From Rhodocyclales bacterium (GTDB lineage: Bacteria > Pseudomonadota > Gammaproteobacteria > Burkholderiales > Rhodocyclaceae), in the NCBI GenBank assembly GCA_016214145.1, contig JACRPA010000003.1, positions 310,001 to 374,000 on the forward strand: a stretch of 64,000 nt of DNA, read 5' to 3'. Under the pieces are notes generated by a model that was not told the DNA's origin, did no database searches, and saw only the letters and a list, made by a program, of their open reading frames with translations. Shown here piece after piece: positions 29,574 through 40,211 of the stretch (positions within the stretch are counted from its first letter, which is position 1; every line of letters starts with the position of its first letter). A program made the position numbers and the translations under genes.

Positions 29574-30740
29574 ATGACCGAAGGAAATCCCTGCGGGATG
29601 AAAGTCAGCCCGGACAAGACGGCGTTGATCCTGACCGGGGGCGGCGCGCGCGCCGCCTACCAGGTCGGCGTGCTGGGGGCCATCAGCGAGTTGCTGCCCG
29701 ACCCCGGCCGCAACCCCTTTCCGATCATATGCGGCACCTCCGCCGGCGCCATCAATGCCGCCTCGCTGGCCTGCTTCGCCCAGGATTTCGACAAGGGCGT
29801 GCGCTATCTGCAGGATGTCTGGCGGAACTTTCATGCCGCCAAGGTCTATCGCGCCGATGCGCTGGGCATAGGCGCCAGCGGCCTGAACTGGCTGTCGGCC
29901 TTCATGTTCGGCTGGCTCTTCAAGCACAGCCCGCGCTCCCTGCTCGACAACACCCCGCTGCGGCACCTGATCGAGCGCAACCTGGATTTCGGCAAAATCG
30001 ACGCCGCCATCGAAAGTGGCGCGCTGTATGCCGTGTCGATCACCGCATCGGGTTACCTGACCGGCAACAGCGTCAGCTTCTTCCAGGCCGCCGAGGCGGC
30101 GGAAACCTGGAAGCGCACCCATCGGGCCGGCGCGCGGACGCGCATCGGTGTCGACCACCTGCTCGCCTCCAGCGCCATTCCCTTCATTTTCCCGGCCATC
30201 AAGATCCACCGCGAGTACTTCGGCGATGGTTCGATGCGCCAGCTGGCGCCCGTATCTCCCGCCATCCATCTCGGCGCCGAGCGCATCCTGGTGGTGGGCG
30301 CCGGCCGCATGGAGGACGAGAAGCGGTCAAGACGGGGCGACGTCTATCCGCCGCTGGCCCAGATCGCCGGCCACGCCCTGTCGTCGATCTTTCTCGACAG
30401 TCTGCACGTCGATCTGGAGCGCCTGCAACGCATCAACAACACGGTCTCCATCATTCCCCGGGACGTGCGGGAGAAAGCCGGTTTGCCGCTGCGCAGGATA
30501 GAGGCGCTGGTGATTTCCCCGTCGCAGCGCCTGGATTACATGGCCGCTCGCCATGTCAAAAGTTTGCCCTGGCCGGTGCGGGCCATGCTGCGCGGCATCG
30601 GCGCCACCAGCAAGGCCGGCTCGGCACTGGCAAGCTACCTCCTGTTCGAGCAGTCCTACACCCGCGCCTTGATCGAACTCGGCTATACGGATACGATGGC
30701 GCGCCGGGAGGAAGTGCGCACTTTTCTCAAAATAGCCTAG
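29574..30740 (+). CDS. Patatin-like phospholipase
   Basis: A 388-residue serine hydrolase of the patatin family. It has the oxyanion loop [15 protein letters not shown], the nucleophile elbow [13 protein letters not shown] and the catalytic Asp in [21 protein letters not shown]. The C-terminal 150 residues are family-specific. ATGs at 29574 and 29598 are in frame; the first is used. No signal peptide is visible. It would hydrolyse membrane lipids or acyl esters. It may be co-transcribed with maeB. Confidence 0.92.
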   Translation: MTEGNPCGMKVSPDKTALILTGGGARAAYQVGVLGAISELLPDPGRNPFPIICGTSAGAINAASLACFAQDFDKGVRYLQDVWRNFHAAKVYRADALGIGASGLNWLSAFMFGWLFKHSPRSLLDNTPLRHLIERNLDFGKIDAAIESGALYAVSITASGYLTGNSVSFFQAAEAAETWKRTHRAGARTRIGVDHLLASSAIPFIFPAIKIHREYFGDGSMRQLAPVSPAIHLGAERILVVGAGRMEDEKRSRRGDVYPPLAQIAGHALSSIFLDSLHVDLERLQRINNTVSIIPRDVREKAGLPLRRIEALVISPSQRLDYMAARHVKSLPWPVRAMLRGIGATSKAGSALASYLLFEQSYTRALIELGYTDTMARREEVRTFLKIA

Positions 30741-30795
30741 GCTTCAAATATCGAAGCCACTTGAGGAAAGCAAGCTAACAGGCTATTTTTTATTG
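30729..30795 (+). terminator. Candidate terminator after the patatin gene
   Basis: AAAATAGCC (30729, overlapping the patatin stop) pairs with GGCTATTTT (30781), followed by TTATTG. An inner GGCTTC / GAAGCC hairpin lies at 30740-30758. Confidence 0.6.
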
Positions 30796-30820
30796 TAAAT
30801 TTCGTTTTTGGTGCTAAACT
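30793..30820 (+). promoter_or_regulatory. Candidate promoter of the PBP7-type gene
   Basis: TTGTAA and TAAACT are 16 bp apart; the start codon follows 33 bp later. Confidence 0.45.
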
Positions 30821-30852
30821 CGAAAAACCTTGGGCACAATAAGGAAGATTGC

Positions 30853-31809
30853 GTGAAATTCAAGCTGACGACCCTGCTGGCGATGTGTGCGGCCCTGGCC
30901 ATCGGCACGCTGAGCCCCGCCGCGCCGGCCCAGGCGGCCACGATCAAGAAACCGGCCAAGCCCAAGGCCAAGCCCGCGAAGAAAGTCGAGAAGCGCGCCG
31001 AGGCGCAGGATTCCGACAACCTGCTGCTGCAGTCTTCCGCCGTGCTGGTGCAGGACCAGTCCTCCGGCGACGTCCTGTTCGAGAAGAATTCCGACGCGGT
31101 GCTCCCGATCGCCTCCATCACCAAGCTGATGACGGCGATGGTCGTGCTGGATGCCCAGCTTTCCCTGACCGAGACGCTCACCATCGGCCAGGAGGATGTG
31201 GACACCCTGAAGGGGACCCGTTCGCGCCTGAAGGTCGGCGCCCAGCTTTCCCGCGAGGACATGCTGCTGCTGGCGCTGATGGCGTCCGAGAATCGCGCGG
31301 CTTCCGCGCTGTCGCACCACTACCCGGGCGGCGCCGCGGCGTTCATCGAGGCCATGAACCACAAGGCGGCCGCGATCGGGCTCAAGGACACCCATTTCTC
31401 CGATCCCACCGGGCTGACCGCCGCCAACGTTTCCAGCGCGCGCGACCTGACCAAGATGGTGTCCGCGGCTTCCCACTACCCGCTCATCCGCGAACTGTCC
31501 ACGACGAGCGAGCGCACCATGCTGGTGGGCGGGCGCCCGATCGCCTTCCATAACACCAACACCCTGGTGCGCAGCCCGGCCTCAGGCTGGGAAATCGCCG
31601 TGTCGAAAACCGGCTACATCCGCGAGGCGGGCAAGTGCCTCGTGATGCAAGCCTGGCTCAACAACAAGCCGGTGGTCATCGTGCTGCTGGATTCCTGGGG
31701 CCGGCTGACGCGCATCGGCGACGCCAACCGCATCAAGCGCTGGATCGAGAACGCCTCGACCGGCGCGGGACGGCCGAGCGCCGCGTTGAATCGGCGCACG
31801 GCCGGCTAG
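30853..31809 (+). CDS. pbpG: D-alanyl-D-alanine endopeptidase (PBP7/8 type)
   Basis: A 318-residue periplasmic serine peptidase of the S11 family. GTG 30853 follows AAGGAAG and gives a clean signal peptide (VKFKLTTLLAMCAALAIG...AQA). A Lys-rich linker (KKPAKPKAKPAKKVEKR) precedes the catalytic domain with SxxK in ASITKLM, SxN in MASENRAA and KTG in VSKTGYIREAG. It would cleave DD-cross-links in peptidoglycan. Some family members are amidated or secreted; nothing here shows that. Confidence 0.93.
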   Translation: MKFKLTTLLAMCAALAIGTLSPAAPAQAATIKKPAKPKAKPAKKVEKRAEAQDSDNLLLQSSAVLVQDQSSGDVLFEKNSDAVLPIASITKLMTAMVVLDAQLSLTETLTIGQEDVDTLKGTRSRLKVGAQLSREDMLLLALMASENRAASALSHHYPGGAAAFIEAMNHKAAAIGLKDTHFSDPTGLTAANVSSARDLTKMVSAASHYPLIRELSTTSERTMLVGGRPIAFHNTNTLVRSPASGWEIAVSKTGYIREAGKCLVMQAWLNNKPVVIVLLDSWGRLTRIGDANRIKRWIENASTGAGRPSAALNRRTAG

Positions 31810-31828
31810 ACCGCCTCGACAAGGACAA

Positions 31829-31858
31829 CAGGCCGGCAGATCGCCGGCCTATTTTTTT
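31829..31858. terminator. Terminator between pbpG and the IclR gene
   Basis: AGGCCGGC / GCCGGCCT stem with a four- to six-base loop and T7 tail. The IclR stop codon lies in its T-side. Confidence 0.85.
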
Positions 31859-32619
31859 GGCGTGTAGCCGAGGGCGTGCGAGATGCCGTCGGCGGCCTGC
31901 TTGATGAGCGGGATCCATTCGGCATCGTAGCGCTCGGCGGGCGCCGAGACGGAGAGGCCGGCGACCAGCTCGCCGGAATCGTCGTGCACCGGCGCGGCGA
32001 TGCAGCGCAGGCCCTGCTCGATTTCCTCGTTGTCGAAGGCGACGCCGTGGCGGCGCACGCGGTCGAGTTCCTTTTCCAGGGCCGGCAGGCTGGTCAGCGA
32101 GGTCGGCGTGAAGCCGGGCAGGCCGCTGCGCTTGGCGTACTCGCGCAGTTTCTGCAGGCCGTCCTCGACGAGGAACAGCTTGCCGACGGCGGTGGCGTGC
32201 AGCGGCGCGCGGGCGCCGACGAGGTGCACCACGCGCACCGAGGAGCGGCCGCTGGAGGTGCGCTCGACGTAGATGATCTCGTCGTCGTGCCGGATGCCGA
32301 GGTTGACGCTCTCGCCGATCTGGCCGTGCAGGGCCTGCATGTAGGGCAGCGCCACCTGGCGGATGTTGATGCGCGACTTGACGATGTTGCCCAGCTCGAG
32401 CAGGCGGATGCCGAGGCGGTAGGCGCCCGGTTCGGCGCGCTCGACGAAACCGCTGGCCGTCATGGCGCCGAGGATGCGGTGGGCGGTGGACGGATGCAGG
32501 CCGGTCTCCTGCGACAGCAGCTTCAGGCTGACGGCGTCGTGGTGGTGCGCCAGCACGTCGAGCAGCGTCACCATGCGCTCGATGACCTGGATGGAGCTTT
32601 TCGCTTCGGGCTGGGGCAA
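31849..32619 (-). CDS. IclR-family transcriptional regulator
   Basis: A 256-residue regulator with an N-terminal winged HTH (VSLKLLSQETGLHPSTAHRILGAMTASGFVER) and the IclR effector domain (about 85-250, with VNLGIRHDDEIIYVERTSSGRSSVRVVHLVGARAPLHATAVGKL and EEIEQGLRCIAAPVHD). It is divergent from the lutA gene with a 92-bp gap, so it probably controls the hydroxy-acid cluster. The ligand would be a small carboxylate or aromatic acid. Confidence 0.93.
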   Translation of the reverse strand: MPQPEAKSSIQVIERMVTLLDVLAHHHDAVSLKLLSQETGLHPSTAHRILGAMTASGFVERAEPGAYRLGIRLLELGNIVKSRINIRQVALPYMQALHGQIGESVNLGIRHDDEIIYVERTSSGRSSVRVVHLVGARAPLHATAVGKLFLVEDGLQKLREYAKRSGLPGFTPTSLTSLPALEKELDRVRRHGVAFDNEEIEQGLRCIAAPVHDDSGELVAGLSVSAPAERYDAEWIPLIKQAADGISHALGYTPKK

Positions 32620-32711
32620 GATCGGCTTCCGTTGAATCGAATGGCGGAATACTATATCAGATCGTGAAAACCGGACTGCGGCAGACAGCCGCGGCGCGCA
32701 ACGGAGAGAGG

Positions 32712-33446
32712 ATGAAAGTAGGCCTGTTCGTCACCTGCCTGGTCGACCTGATGCGGCCGCGCATCGGCTTCGCCGCGCTGCGCCTGCTGGAGGCGGCCGG
32801 CTGCGAAGTGGTCGTGCCGACGAGCCAGACCTGCTGCGGCCAGCCGGCGTACAACTCCGGCGATCGCCGCGCCGCCCGCTTGCTGGCGGAGAAGCTGATC
32901 GCCGAATTCGAGGGCTGCGACTGGGTCGTGGCGCCTTCCGGCTCCTGCGCCGGCATGATCCGCGCGCACTATCCCGATCTGTTCGCCGACGATCCCGCCT
33001 GGCTGGAGCGCGCCGCCGCGCTGGGGTCGCGCACCTATGAGCTCGCCGACTTCCTGGCCTCCGTGGCGAAGCTCGACAAGGTGCCGGGCGATTTCACCGG
33101 CACGGTCACCTACCACGACTCCTGCTCCGGCCTGCGCGAGCTGGGCGTGAAGGCGCAGCCGCGAGCGCTGCTGGCGAAGCTGCCCGGCGTGATCCTCAGG
33201 GAAATGAACGGCGCCGAGGAATGCTGCGGTTTCGGCGGCGCCTTCGCCGTCAAGTTCGGCGAGGTCTCGGCTCGCATCGCCGAGAAGAAGTGCGACAACG
33301 TCCGCGCCAGCGGCGCCGACGCCGTGGTGCTGGGCGACCTCGGCTGCATGCTCAATATCGAGGGCAAGCTGCGGCGCATGGGCGACGAGAAGACGCGGGT
33401 GCTGCATATCGCCGAGGTTTTGGCGGGGGATGATGCAAAAGGCTGA
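32712..33446 (+). CDS. lutA: LutA/LldE-type iron-sulfur (CCG domain) oxidoreductase subunit
   Basis: A 244-residue protein with two Cys-rich CCG domains: TSQTCCGQPAYNSG in the first and EMNGAEECCGFGGAFAVKFGE in the second, with GSCAGM and YHDSCSGLRELG between. In Bacillus and others LutABC oxidises L-lactate. ATG 32712 follows GGAGAGAGG. It is first of five genes on this strand; hairpin E6 separates it from lutB. Confidence 0.95.
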   Translation: MKVGLFVTCLVDLMRPRIGFAALRLLEAAGCEVVVPTSQTCCGQPAYNSGDRRAARLLAEKLIAEFEGCDWVVAPSGSCAGMIRAHYPDLFADDPAWLERAAALGSRTYELADFLASVAKLDKVPGDFTGTVTYHDSCSGLRELGVKAQPRALLAKLPGVILREMNGAEECCGFGGAFAVKFGEVSARIAEKKCDNVRASGADAVVLGDLGCMLNIEGKLRRMGDEKTRVLHIAEVLAGDDAKG

Positions 33447-33530
33447 ACCACCAAGGCACCAAGACACCAAGAAGCACCAAGATTGCTTGGTGAAACTTGG
33501 TGTCTTGGTGTCTTGGTGGTGAAAGGGTTT
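33446..33530. repeat. Hairpin element E6 between lutA and lutB
   Basis: ACCACCAAGGCACCAAGACA pairs with TGTCTTGGTGTCTTGGTGGT, then GAAAGGGTTT and the lutB ATG with no gap. It has the same layout as E1-E5 but uses CACCAAGA units. Confidence 0.9.
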
Positions 33531-34933
33531 ATGGAAATACGCTCCATGCATTTCAAGGCGCGCGCGTCCGCCGCCGCCGCCGACAAGGCGCTGCAGGCCA
33601 AGCTGGCGACCGCCAAGGGGCTGTTCGTCGAGGGGCGCCGTCGCGCCGTGGCGGAGATCGACCTCGAGGCGACGCGCGAGGCGTCGAAGGACATCCGCAA
33701 CCGCTGCCTCGCCGACCTCGACCTGTGGCTGGAACGCTTCGAGCGGGAAGCGACGCGGCGCGGCGGCCAGGTGCTGTGGGCGCGCGACGGCGCCGAGATC
33801 TGCCGCCTGGTGACGGACATCGCCCGCCGCCACGGCGTCAGGAAGGCCATCAAGTCGAAGTCCATGCTCTCGGAAGAGGCCGGCCTCAACGCCGCGCTGG
33901 AAGCGGCCGGGGTGCAGCCGGTGGAGACCGACCTCGGCGAGTACATCCTGCAGATCAACGACAACGAGCTGCCCTCGCACATCATCGCCCCCGCCATCCA
34001 CAAGACCAAGGAGGAGGTGGCCGAGCTGTTCGCGCGCGTGCACCACAGGCCGCGCAAGACCGACATCGGCGAGATGACGCGCGAGGCGCGCGAGATGCTG
34101 CGCGCGCACTTTCTGTCGGCCGACATGGGCATCTCCGGCGGCAACTTCCTCGTCGCCGAGACCGGCTCGGTGGCGCTGGTCACCAACGAGGGCAACGGCC
34201 GCATGGTGACGACGCTGCCGAAGGTGCACGTCGTCATCACCGGCGTGGAGAAGGTCATCCCGACGCTGGAGGACCTCGCCACGCTGATGCGCATCCTGCC
34301 CCGCTCGGCCACCGGCCAGACCATCTCCAACTATTTTTCCGTTCTGACTGGGGTGAAGCGGCCTGAAGACACCGATGGCCCCGCACACCTGTATTTCATC
34401 CTGGTCGACAACGGCCGCGTCGACCTCGTCGGCAGCGGCTTCCAGGACATGCTGCGCTGCATCCGCTGCGCCGCCTGCATCAACCACTGCCCGGTGTACC
34501 AGACCATCGGCGGCCATGCCTACGGCTGGGTCTATCCCGGCCCGATGGGCTCGGTGCTGACGCCGCTGTATGTCGGCATCGAGAACGCCATCGACCTGCC
34601 GCACGCCGCCACCCTGTGCAACCAGTGCGGCGTCGTCTGCCCGGTGAAGATTCCCTTGCCCGAGCTGATGCGCAAGCTGCGCGAGCAGCAGGTCGAGCGC
34701 GGGCTGCGGCCCTGGGGCGAGCGCGCGGCGCTCAAGCTGTGGGCCTGGCTGGCGCGGCACCCCAGGCTGTATGCGCTGGCGGCGAAGCTTGGCGTGCGCT
34801 ACCTGAACTGGCTGGCGGAAGGCGGGGATCGCATCCGCGTCATGGGCATTGCGCCGTCGTGGACAGCCGGCCGCGATTTCCCCGCGCCGGAAGGCAGGAC
34901 CTTCCGCGAGCAGTATTTGTCGAGGAGAAGCAA

Positions 34934-34937
<4 letters not shown>
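33531..34937 (+). CDS. lutB: LutB-type iron-sulfur LUD domain protein
   Basis: A 468-residue protein with an N-terminal LUD domain (residues 60-300, including KSKSMLSEEAGLN and GGNFLVAETGSVALVTNEGNGRM) and a C-terminal pair of [4Fe-4S] motifs (CIRCAACINHCPVYQ and CNQCGVVCPVKIP). It relays electrons from 2-hydroxy-acid oxidation. ATG 33531 directly follows hairpin E6, whose GAAAGGG serves as ribosome site; an in-frame ATG at 33546 is an alternative. Its stop overlaps the aldehyde dehydrogenase start. Confidence 0.95.
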
Positions 34938-36453
<1,516 letters not shown>

Positions 36454-36454
<1 letters not shown>

Positions 36455-36546
36455 AAAGCATTCACCACGGAGGGCACGGAGCGCACGGAGAATTCATAAT
36501 TCCTGGTGTTTCTCCGTGTCCTCCGTGGTTCAAGCTTTTTGGGGTT
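36454..36546. repeat. Hairpin element E7 before the hydroxyacid dehydrogenase
   Basis: CCACGGAGGGCACGGAGCGC pairs with CTCCGTGTCCTCCGTGG, framed by GAAAAGC and CAAGCTTTTT. It uses CACGGAG units. The ATG follows 4 bp later. Confidence 0.85.
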
Positions 36547-36550
36547 TTCC

Positions 36551-37504
36551 ATGATTAAGCACCACATCGTCTTCCTCGAGCGCGACTCGATCCGCGGCGA
36601 CTTCCGCCGGCCGGACTTCCCGCATGCCTGGGACGAATATCCGCTGACCAAGCCGGAGGAACTGGCGCAGCGCGTGCGCGACGCCAGCATCGTCATCGTG
36701 AACAAGCTGCAGCTGCGCGGCGAACTGCTCGCCACCCTGCCCAATCTCAGGATGATCGCCGTCGCCGCCACCGGCACCGACAACGTCGACCTCGCCTGGT
36801 GCCGCGAGCATGGCGTCGTCGCCTCGAACATCCGCGGCTACGCGGTGAACACCGTGCCGGAACATGTCATCGCCCTGACCATGGCGCTGCGGCGCAACCT
36901 GCTCGCCTACCGGCGCGACGTGCAGGCCGGCAAGTGGCAGCAGGCGCCGATGTTCTGTTTCTTCGACCACCCGATCGGCGACCTCAACGGCGCGACGCTG
37001 GGCATTTTCGGCCGCGGCTCGCTCGGCGAGGGCGTGGCGCGCCTTGCCGAGGCCTTCGGCATGCGCGTGCTGTGGGGCGAACATAAAGGAGCGGACAAAG
37101 TCAGGCCCGGCAGGACGGCGTTCGAGACGGTGCTGCGCGAGGCCGACGTGATTTCGCTGCACTGTCCGCTCAACGACGCCACGCGCGGCATGATCGGCGA
37201 GGCGGAACTCAGGCTGATGAGGCGCGATGCCGTGCTCATCAACACCGCGCGCGGCGGCCTGGTGGACGAGGCGGCGCTGGCGCGCGCATTGAAGGAAGGC
37301 TGGATCGGCGGCGCCGGCTTCGACGTGCTGACGAAGGAGCCGCCGCGCGAGGGCAATCCGCTGCTGCAGATCGACCAGCCCAACTTCATCCTGACGCCGC
37401 ACGTCGCCTGGGCCTCGGCGCGGGCGATGCAGACGCTGCTCGACCAGCTCACCGGCAACATCGAGGCCTTCGCGCGCGGCGAGCCGCGCAACAGGGTTGC
37501 GTGA
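36551..37504 (+). CDS. D-2-hydroxyacid dehydrogenase (hydroxypyruvate/glycerate type)
   Basis: A 317-residue NAD(P)-dependent enzyme. It shows the NAD-binding LGIFGRGSLGEGVARLAEAFGM and the catalytic Arg (NTARGGLVDEAAL), Glu (LTKEPP) and His (LTPHVAWAS). The family reduces hydroxypyruvate, glyoxylate or related 2-oxoacids. Placement between lutB and lutC suggests it supplies or removes the Lut substrate. The stop TGA is in the first unit of a 7-bp tandem repeat. Confidence 0.93.
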   Translation: MIKHHIVFLERDSIRGDFRRPDFPHAWDEYPLTKPEELAQRVRDASIVIVNKLQLRGELLATLPNLRMIAVAATGTDNVDLAWCREHGVVASNIRGYAVNTVPEHVIALTMALRRNLLAYRRDVQAGKWQQAPMFCFFDHPIGDLNGATLGIFGRGSLGEGVARLAEAFGMRVLWGEHKGADKVRPGRTAFETVLREADVISLHCPLNDATRGMIGEAELRLMRRDAVLINTARGGLVDEAALARALKEGWIGGAGFDVLTKEPPREGNPLLQIDQPNFILTPHVAWASARAMQTLLDQLTGNIEAFARGEPRNRVA

Positions 37505-37536
37505 GGAGTGAGGAGTGAGGAATGAGGAATGAGGAG
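37501..37536 (+). repeat. Five 7-bp tandem units at the lutC start
   Basis: GTGAGGA x3 then ATGAGGA x2. The array supplies the stop of the dehydrogenase, a Shine-Dalgarno (GAGGA) and the ATG (37522) of lutC. The unit is not a multiple of three. Confidence 0.88.
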
Positions 37537-38193
37537 TTGAACGATTCGCGGGAGGACATTCTCGGCCGCATCCGCAGCCGGCTCGGACGCACGGCGGAGA
37601 ACGCTGTCCCGGCCCGCGCCGATATCGAAGCCTGCCTGGCCCGCCGCGAGCAGGGGCCGCGGCCCGCGGTCGAGGACGATCTCGTCGCGCGCCTGCGCAG
37701 CCGCTCCGAAGCGCTTGCCAGCACCGCCGAGATCGTGTCGCGGCCGGAGGAAGTGCCGGCAGCCGTCGCGCGCTACCTCGCCGCGCTGAGCCTGCCCCTC
37801 GCCGCCGTCGCCTGGCCGCAACTGGCCGGCCTCGACTGGGCCGGCGCCGGCCTGCAGGTGGAAGGGCGCGCCGCGTGCGGCGACGACCTCGTCGGCATCA
37901 CCGGCGTGTTCTGCGCCGTCGCCGAAACCGGCACGCTGGCGCTGCTCTCCGGCCCCGACACGCCGGCCAGCGCCAGCCTGCTGCCGGAAACGCACATCGC
38001 CATCGTACCGGCCTCGCGCATCCTGCGCGGCATGGAAGAAGCTTTCAATCTGATCCGCGCCGAATGCGGCGAACTGCCGCGCGCGGTGAACTTCATCTCG
38101 GGACCGTCTCGCACCGGCGACATCGAGCAGACGCTGGTCCTCGGCGCGCACGGCCCGTATCGGGTTCACATCGTCATTGTCGCTGGCGCTTGA
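37522..38193 (+). CDS. lutC: LutC-type LUD domain protein
   Basis: A 223-residue LutC/YkgG-family protein: EDILGRIRSRLG at the N-terminus, GITGVFCAVAETGTLALLSGPDTPASASLLPETHIAIVP in the LUD core and NFISGPSRTGDIEQTLVLGAHGP near the end. It completes the LutABC complex. ATG 37522 is within the 7-bp array; the next ATG at 37529 stops after three codons. A REP pair follows. Confidence 0.94.
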   Translation: MRNEELNDSREDILGRIRSRLGRTAENAVPARADIEACLARREQGPRPAVEDDLVARLRSRSEALASTAEIVSRPEEVPAAVARYLAALSLPLAAVAWPQLAGLDWAGAGLQVEGRAACGDDLVGITGVFCAVAETGTLALLSGPDTPASASLLPETHIAIVPASRILRGMEEAFNLIRAECGELPRAVNFISGPSRTGDIEQTLVLGAHGPYRVHIVIVAGA

Positions 38194-38200
38194 ATCGGAT

Positions 38201-38256
38201 GTAGGAGCCAGCTTGCTGGCGATTCGGCCGAATATCGCCAGCAAGCTGGCTCCTAC
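38201..38256. repeat. REP pair between lutC and the kinase gene
   Basis: GTAGGAGCCAGCTTGCTGGC (38201) and its complement CCAGCAAGCTGGCTCCTAC (38238) form a 23-bp stem around TTCGGCCGAATA. It supplies the TAG stop of the Ser/Thr kinase. Confidence 0.93.
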
Positions 38257-40211
38257 AGCGCCGTCTCCACTGAAAAGCGCCGCTCGGGGCTGTCCGCGCT
38301 GACCCAGTGCCTGCTCCACCAGGCGTCGACCTGGCCGCGCGTCCACGGCATGTGCACCAGCAGCGCGTCGAGCGCGCCGGCGACTTCCGCGATGCTCTGC
38401 GGCCGCGCCGCCGGGTCCTTCTCCAGGCAGCGCCCGATCAGGGCATCCAGCTCCGCCGGCACGGCGAAAGGCGAGCAGGCCGAGGCCAGCGGCGGCACCG
38501 TGTGCAGCACCTGGTACGTCAGGTCGTGCTCGGTCTCCGTCTCGAACAGGCGCTTGCCGGTGAGCAGGAAGAAGCCCACCGCCCCCAGTGCGTAGATGTC
38601 GGCGCGGCCGTCGGCGTCCGACGGATTGCGGATGCGCTCGGGCGACATGTAGAGCGGCGTGCCGAGGATGCGCATCACGCCGGTGAGGTCGCGCGTCTTG
38701 TCGCCGGACATCTGCTTGACCAGGCCGAAATCCAGCACCTTGACCACGTCGCGCTCGCCGCGGATCTCGCACAGCATGATGTTCTGCGGCTTGATGTCGC
38801 GATGCACCAGGCCGCAGGAATGCGCTTCCCAGAGCGAGGCGCAGGCCTGGCGCAGGATGTGCGCCGTGCGCGCCGGCGGCAGCGGCCCGTAGCGCTCGAC
38901 CAGGTCGGCCAGCGACAGCCCCTCCAGGTATTCCATGGCGTACCAGAACTCGCCGTTCGAACCGGTGCCGTAGTCGTAGATGGTGATGGTGTTGGGGTGG
39001 GAGAGCTGGCTGGCCAGCTGGACTTCGCGCTGGAAGCGGGCGGTCCACTCGTCCGAACTCGTCTGCTGCTTGAGCACTTTCACCGCGGCCGGACGCTTGA
39101 GCAGGCGGTGCCGCGCCAGATACACGTTGCTGATGGCGCCCTCGCCGATCTGCCGCAGCAGGCGGTAGGGGCCGAGCAGTCGCGCGCGGCCATCCCGCCG
39201 CAGCATGGCCGCCAGCACCTGCGGCGGCAGGAAGCCCGACAGCCAGACCGCGCCCATCAGCAGCAGCACGGCGGCGTAGGCGATTTGCAGGTAGGTGAGC
39301 GGTGCAAAGGCTTCGCCGGCCTCCATTTCGACGGCCACGCCGATGTCGTGGGCAGGCAGCCAGCGCCAGGCGCCGATGGCGTCGCGGCCGAGGTAGTTCG
39401 GGTAGGGCGCGAGGAGCAGGCCCTCGCGCACGCCGGCGCCGGCCGTTCGCGCGGCGACGGCTTCGGCGGCGAGCCGGGTGGGAATGTCCGTGTCGGGCTG
39501 GAGCAGCCGGAGCGCCAGGCCGCGCTGCGCCAGCGCCTCGGCATGGCGGCTCTCCGACAGCAGCCAGCCGTCGGCGTCGAAGGCCAGCGCTTCCCCCGTG
39601 CGGCCGGGGCGGGCGGCCCTGAAGAGCGCCGCGAACCGCCGGTCTGCCGGCGAACCCAGCGCGATGATGGCGATCACCTTGCCGCTTTTCGCGCGCACCG
39701 GTGCGGCGACCCAGGCGCGTCCGTGCTGCGCCGAGCCGGCCCCGCCGCCACGATAGGGCCTGACGAAGACGGACTTTCCGCCCAGGGCAGGGGAGAGATG
39801 CGAGAAGAAGTCGGGCGTCACGCCGTGGCCGATCCGTTCCGCATCGCTCGAGGCGAGGATGCCGCCCTGGGGATCGACGACATGGGCCGCCGTCGCGCCG
39901 ATGCTGCCGGCCGCGCGCAGAATGTCCTCGACGATGCGGGAGCCCTCGCCGCCGCCGCGACCGCCGCGGGCCAGCCTGGCGATGGCCGCGCTCAACTCGG
40001 GTTCGGCGGCCAGTTGTTCCGCCTCGTGCCGGCCCTCCGCGATCCACTGGTCCAGCGCCTCGATCTGCGTGTTGAGCAGGGTGCTCAGGCCGGTCGAGCG
40101 GATCTCGCGCAGCGAATCGCCGACGCCGCGATAGGCCCACAGGCCGACGCCGAGCACGGCGGTGAGCAGCAGGAGCAGGGCGAGGCGGGCGCGGTCGATG
40201 GAGGGATTCAC
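38253..40211 (-). CDS. Transmembrane Ser/Thr protein kinase with periplasmic sensor
   Basis: A 652-residue kinase. TM1 (about 8-25) is followed by a periplasmic region of roughly 275 residues that looks like a dCACHE fold (AAHVVDPQGGILASSDAERIG, AWVAAPVRAKSGKVIAIIALG, WLPAHDIGVAVEMEAGEAF). TM2 is at about 305-325, then a Hanks-type kinase with GEGAISNVYLARH, AAVKVLK, the catalytic loop LVHRDIKPQNIML, VLDFGLVKQM and GTPLYMSPERI. The GTG start at 40211 overlaps the ATPase stop by 4 bp. The periplasmic sensor is in front of the kinase instead of behind it, as in PknB-type enzymes. The stop comes from a REP. Confidence 0.92.
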   Translation of the reverse strand: MNPSIDRARLALLLLLTAVLGVGLWAYRGVGDSLREIRSTGLSTLLNTQIEALDQWIAEGRHEAEQLAAEPELSAAIARLARGGRGGGEGSRIVEDILRAAGSIGATAAHVVDPQGGILASSDAERIGHGVTPDFFSHLSPALGGKSVFVRPYRGGGAGSAQHGRAWVAAPVRAKSGKVIAIIALGSPADRRFAALFRAARPGRTGEALAFDADGWLLSESRHAEALAQRGLALRLLQPDTDIPTRLAAEAVAARTAGAGVREGLLLAPYPNYLGRDAIGAWRWLPAHDIGVAVEMEAGEAFAPLTYLQIAYAAVLLLMGAVWLSGFLPPQVLAAMLRRDGRARLLGPYRLLRQIGEGAISNVYLARHRLLKRPAAVKVLKQQTSSDEWTARFQREVQLASQLSHPNTITIYDYGTGSNGEFWYAMEYLEGLSLADLVERYGPLPPARTAHILRQACASLWEAHSCGLVHRDIKPQNIMLCEIRGERDVVKVLDFGLVKQMSGDKTRDLTGVMRILGTPLYMSPERIRNPSDADGRADIYALGAVGFFLLTGKRLFETETEHDLTYQVLHTVPPLASACSPFAVPAELDALIGRCLEKDPAARPQSIAEVAGALDALLVHMPWTRGQVDAWWSRHWVSADSPERRFSVETAL

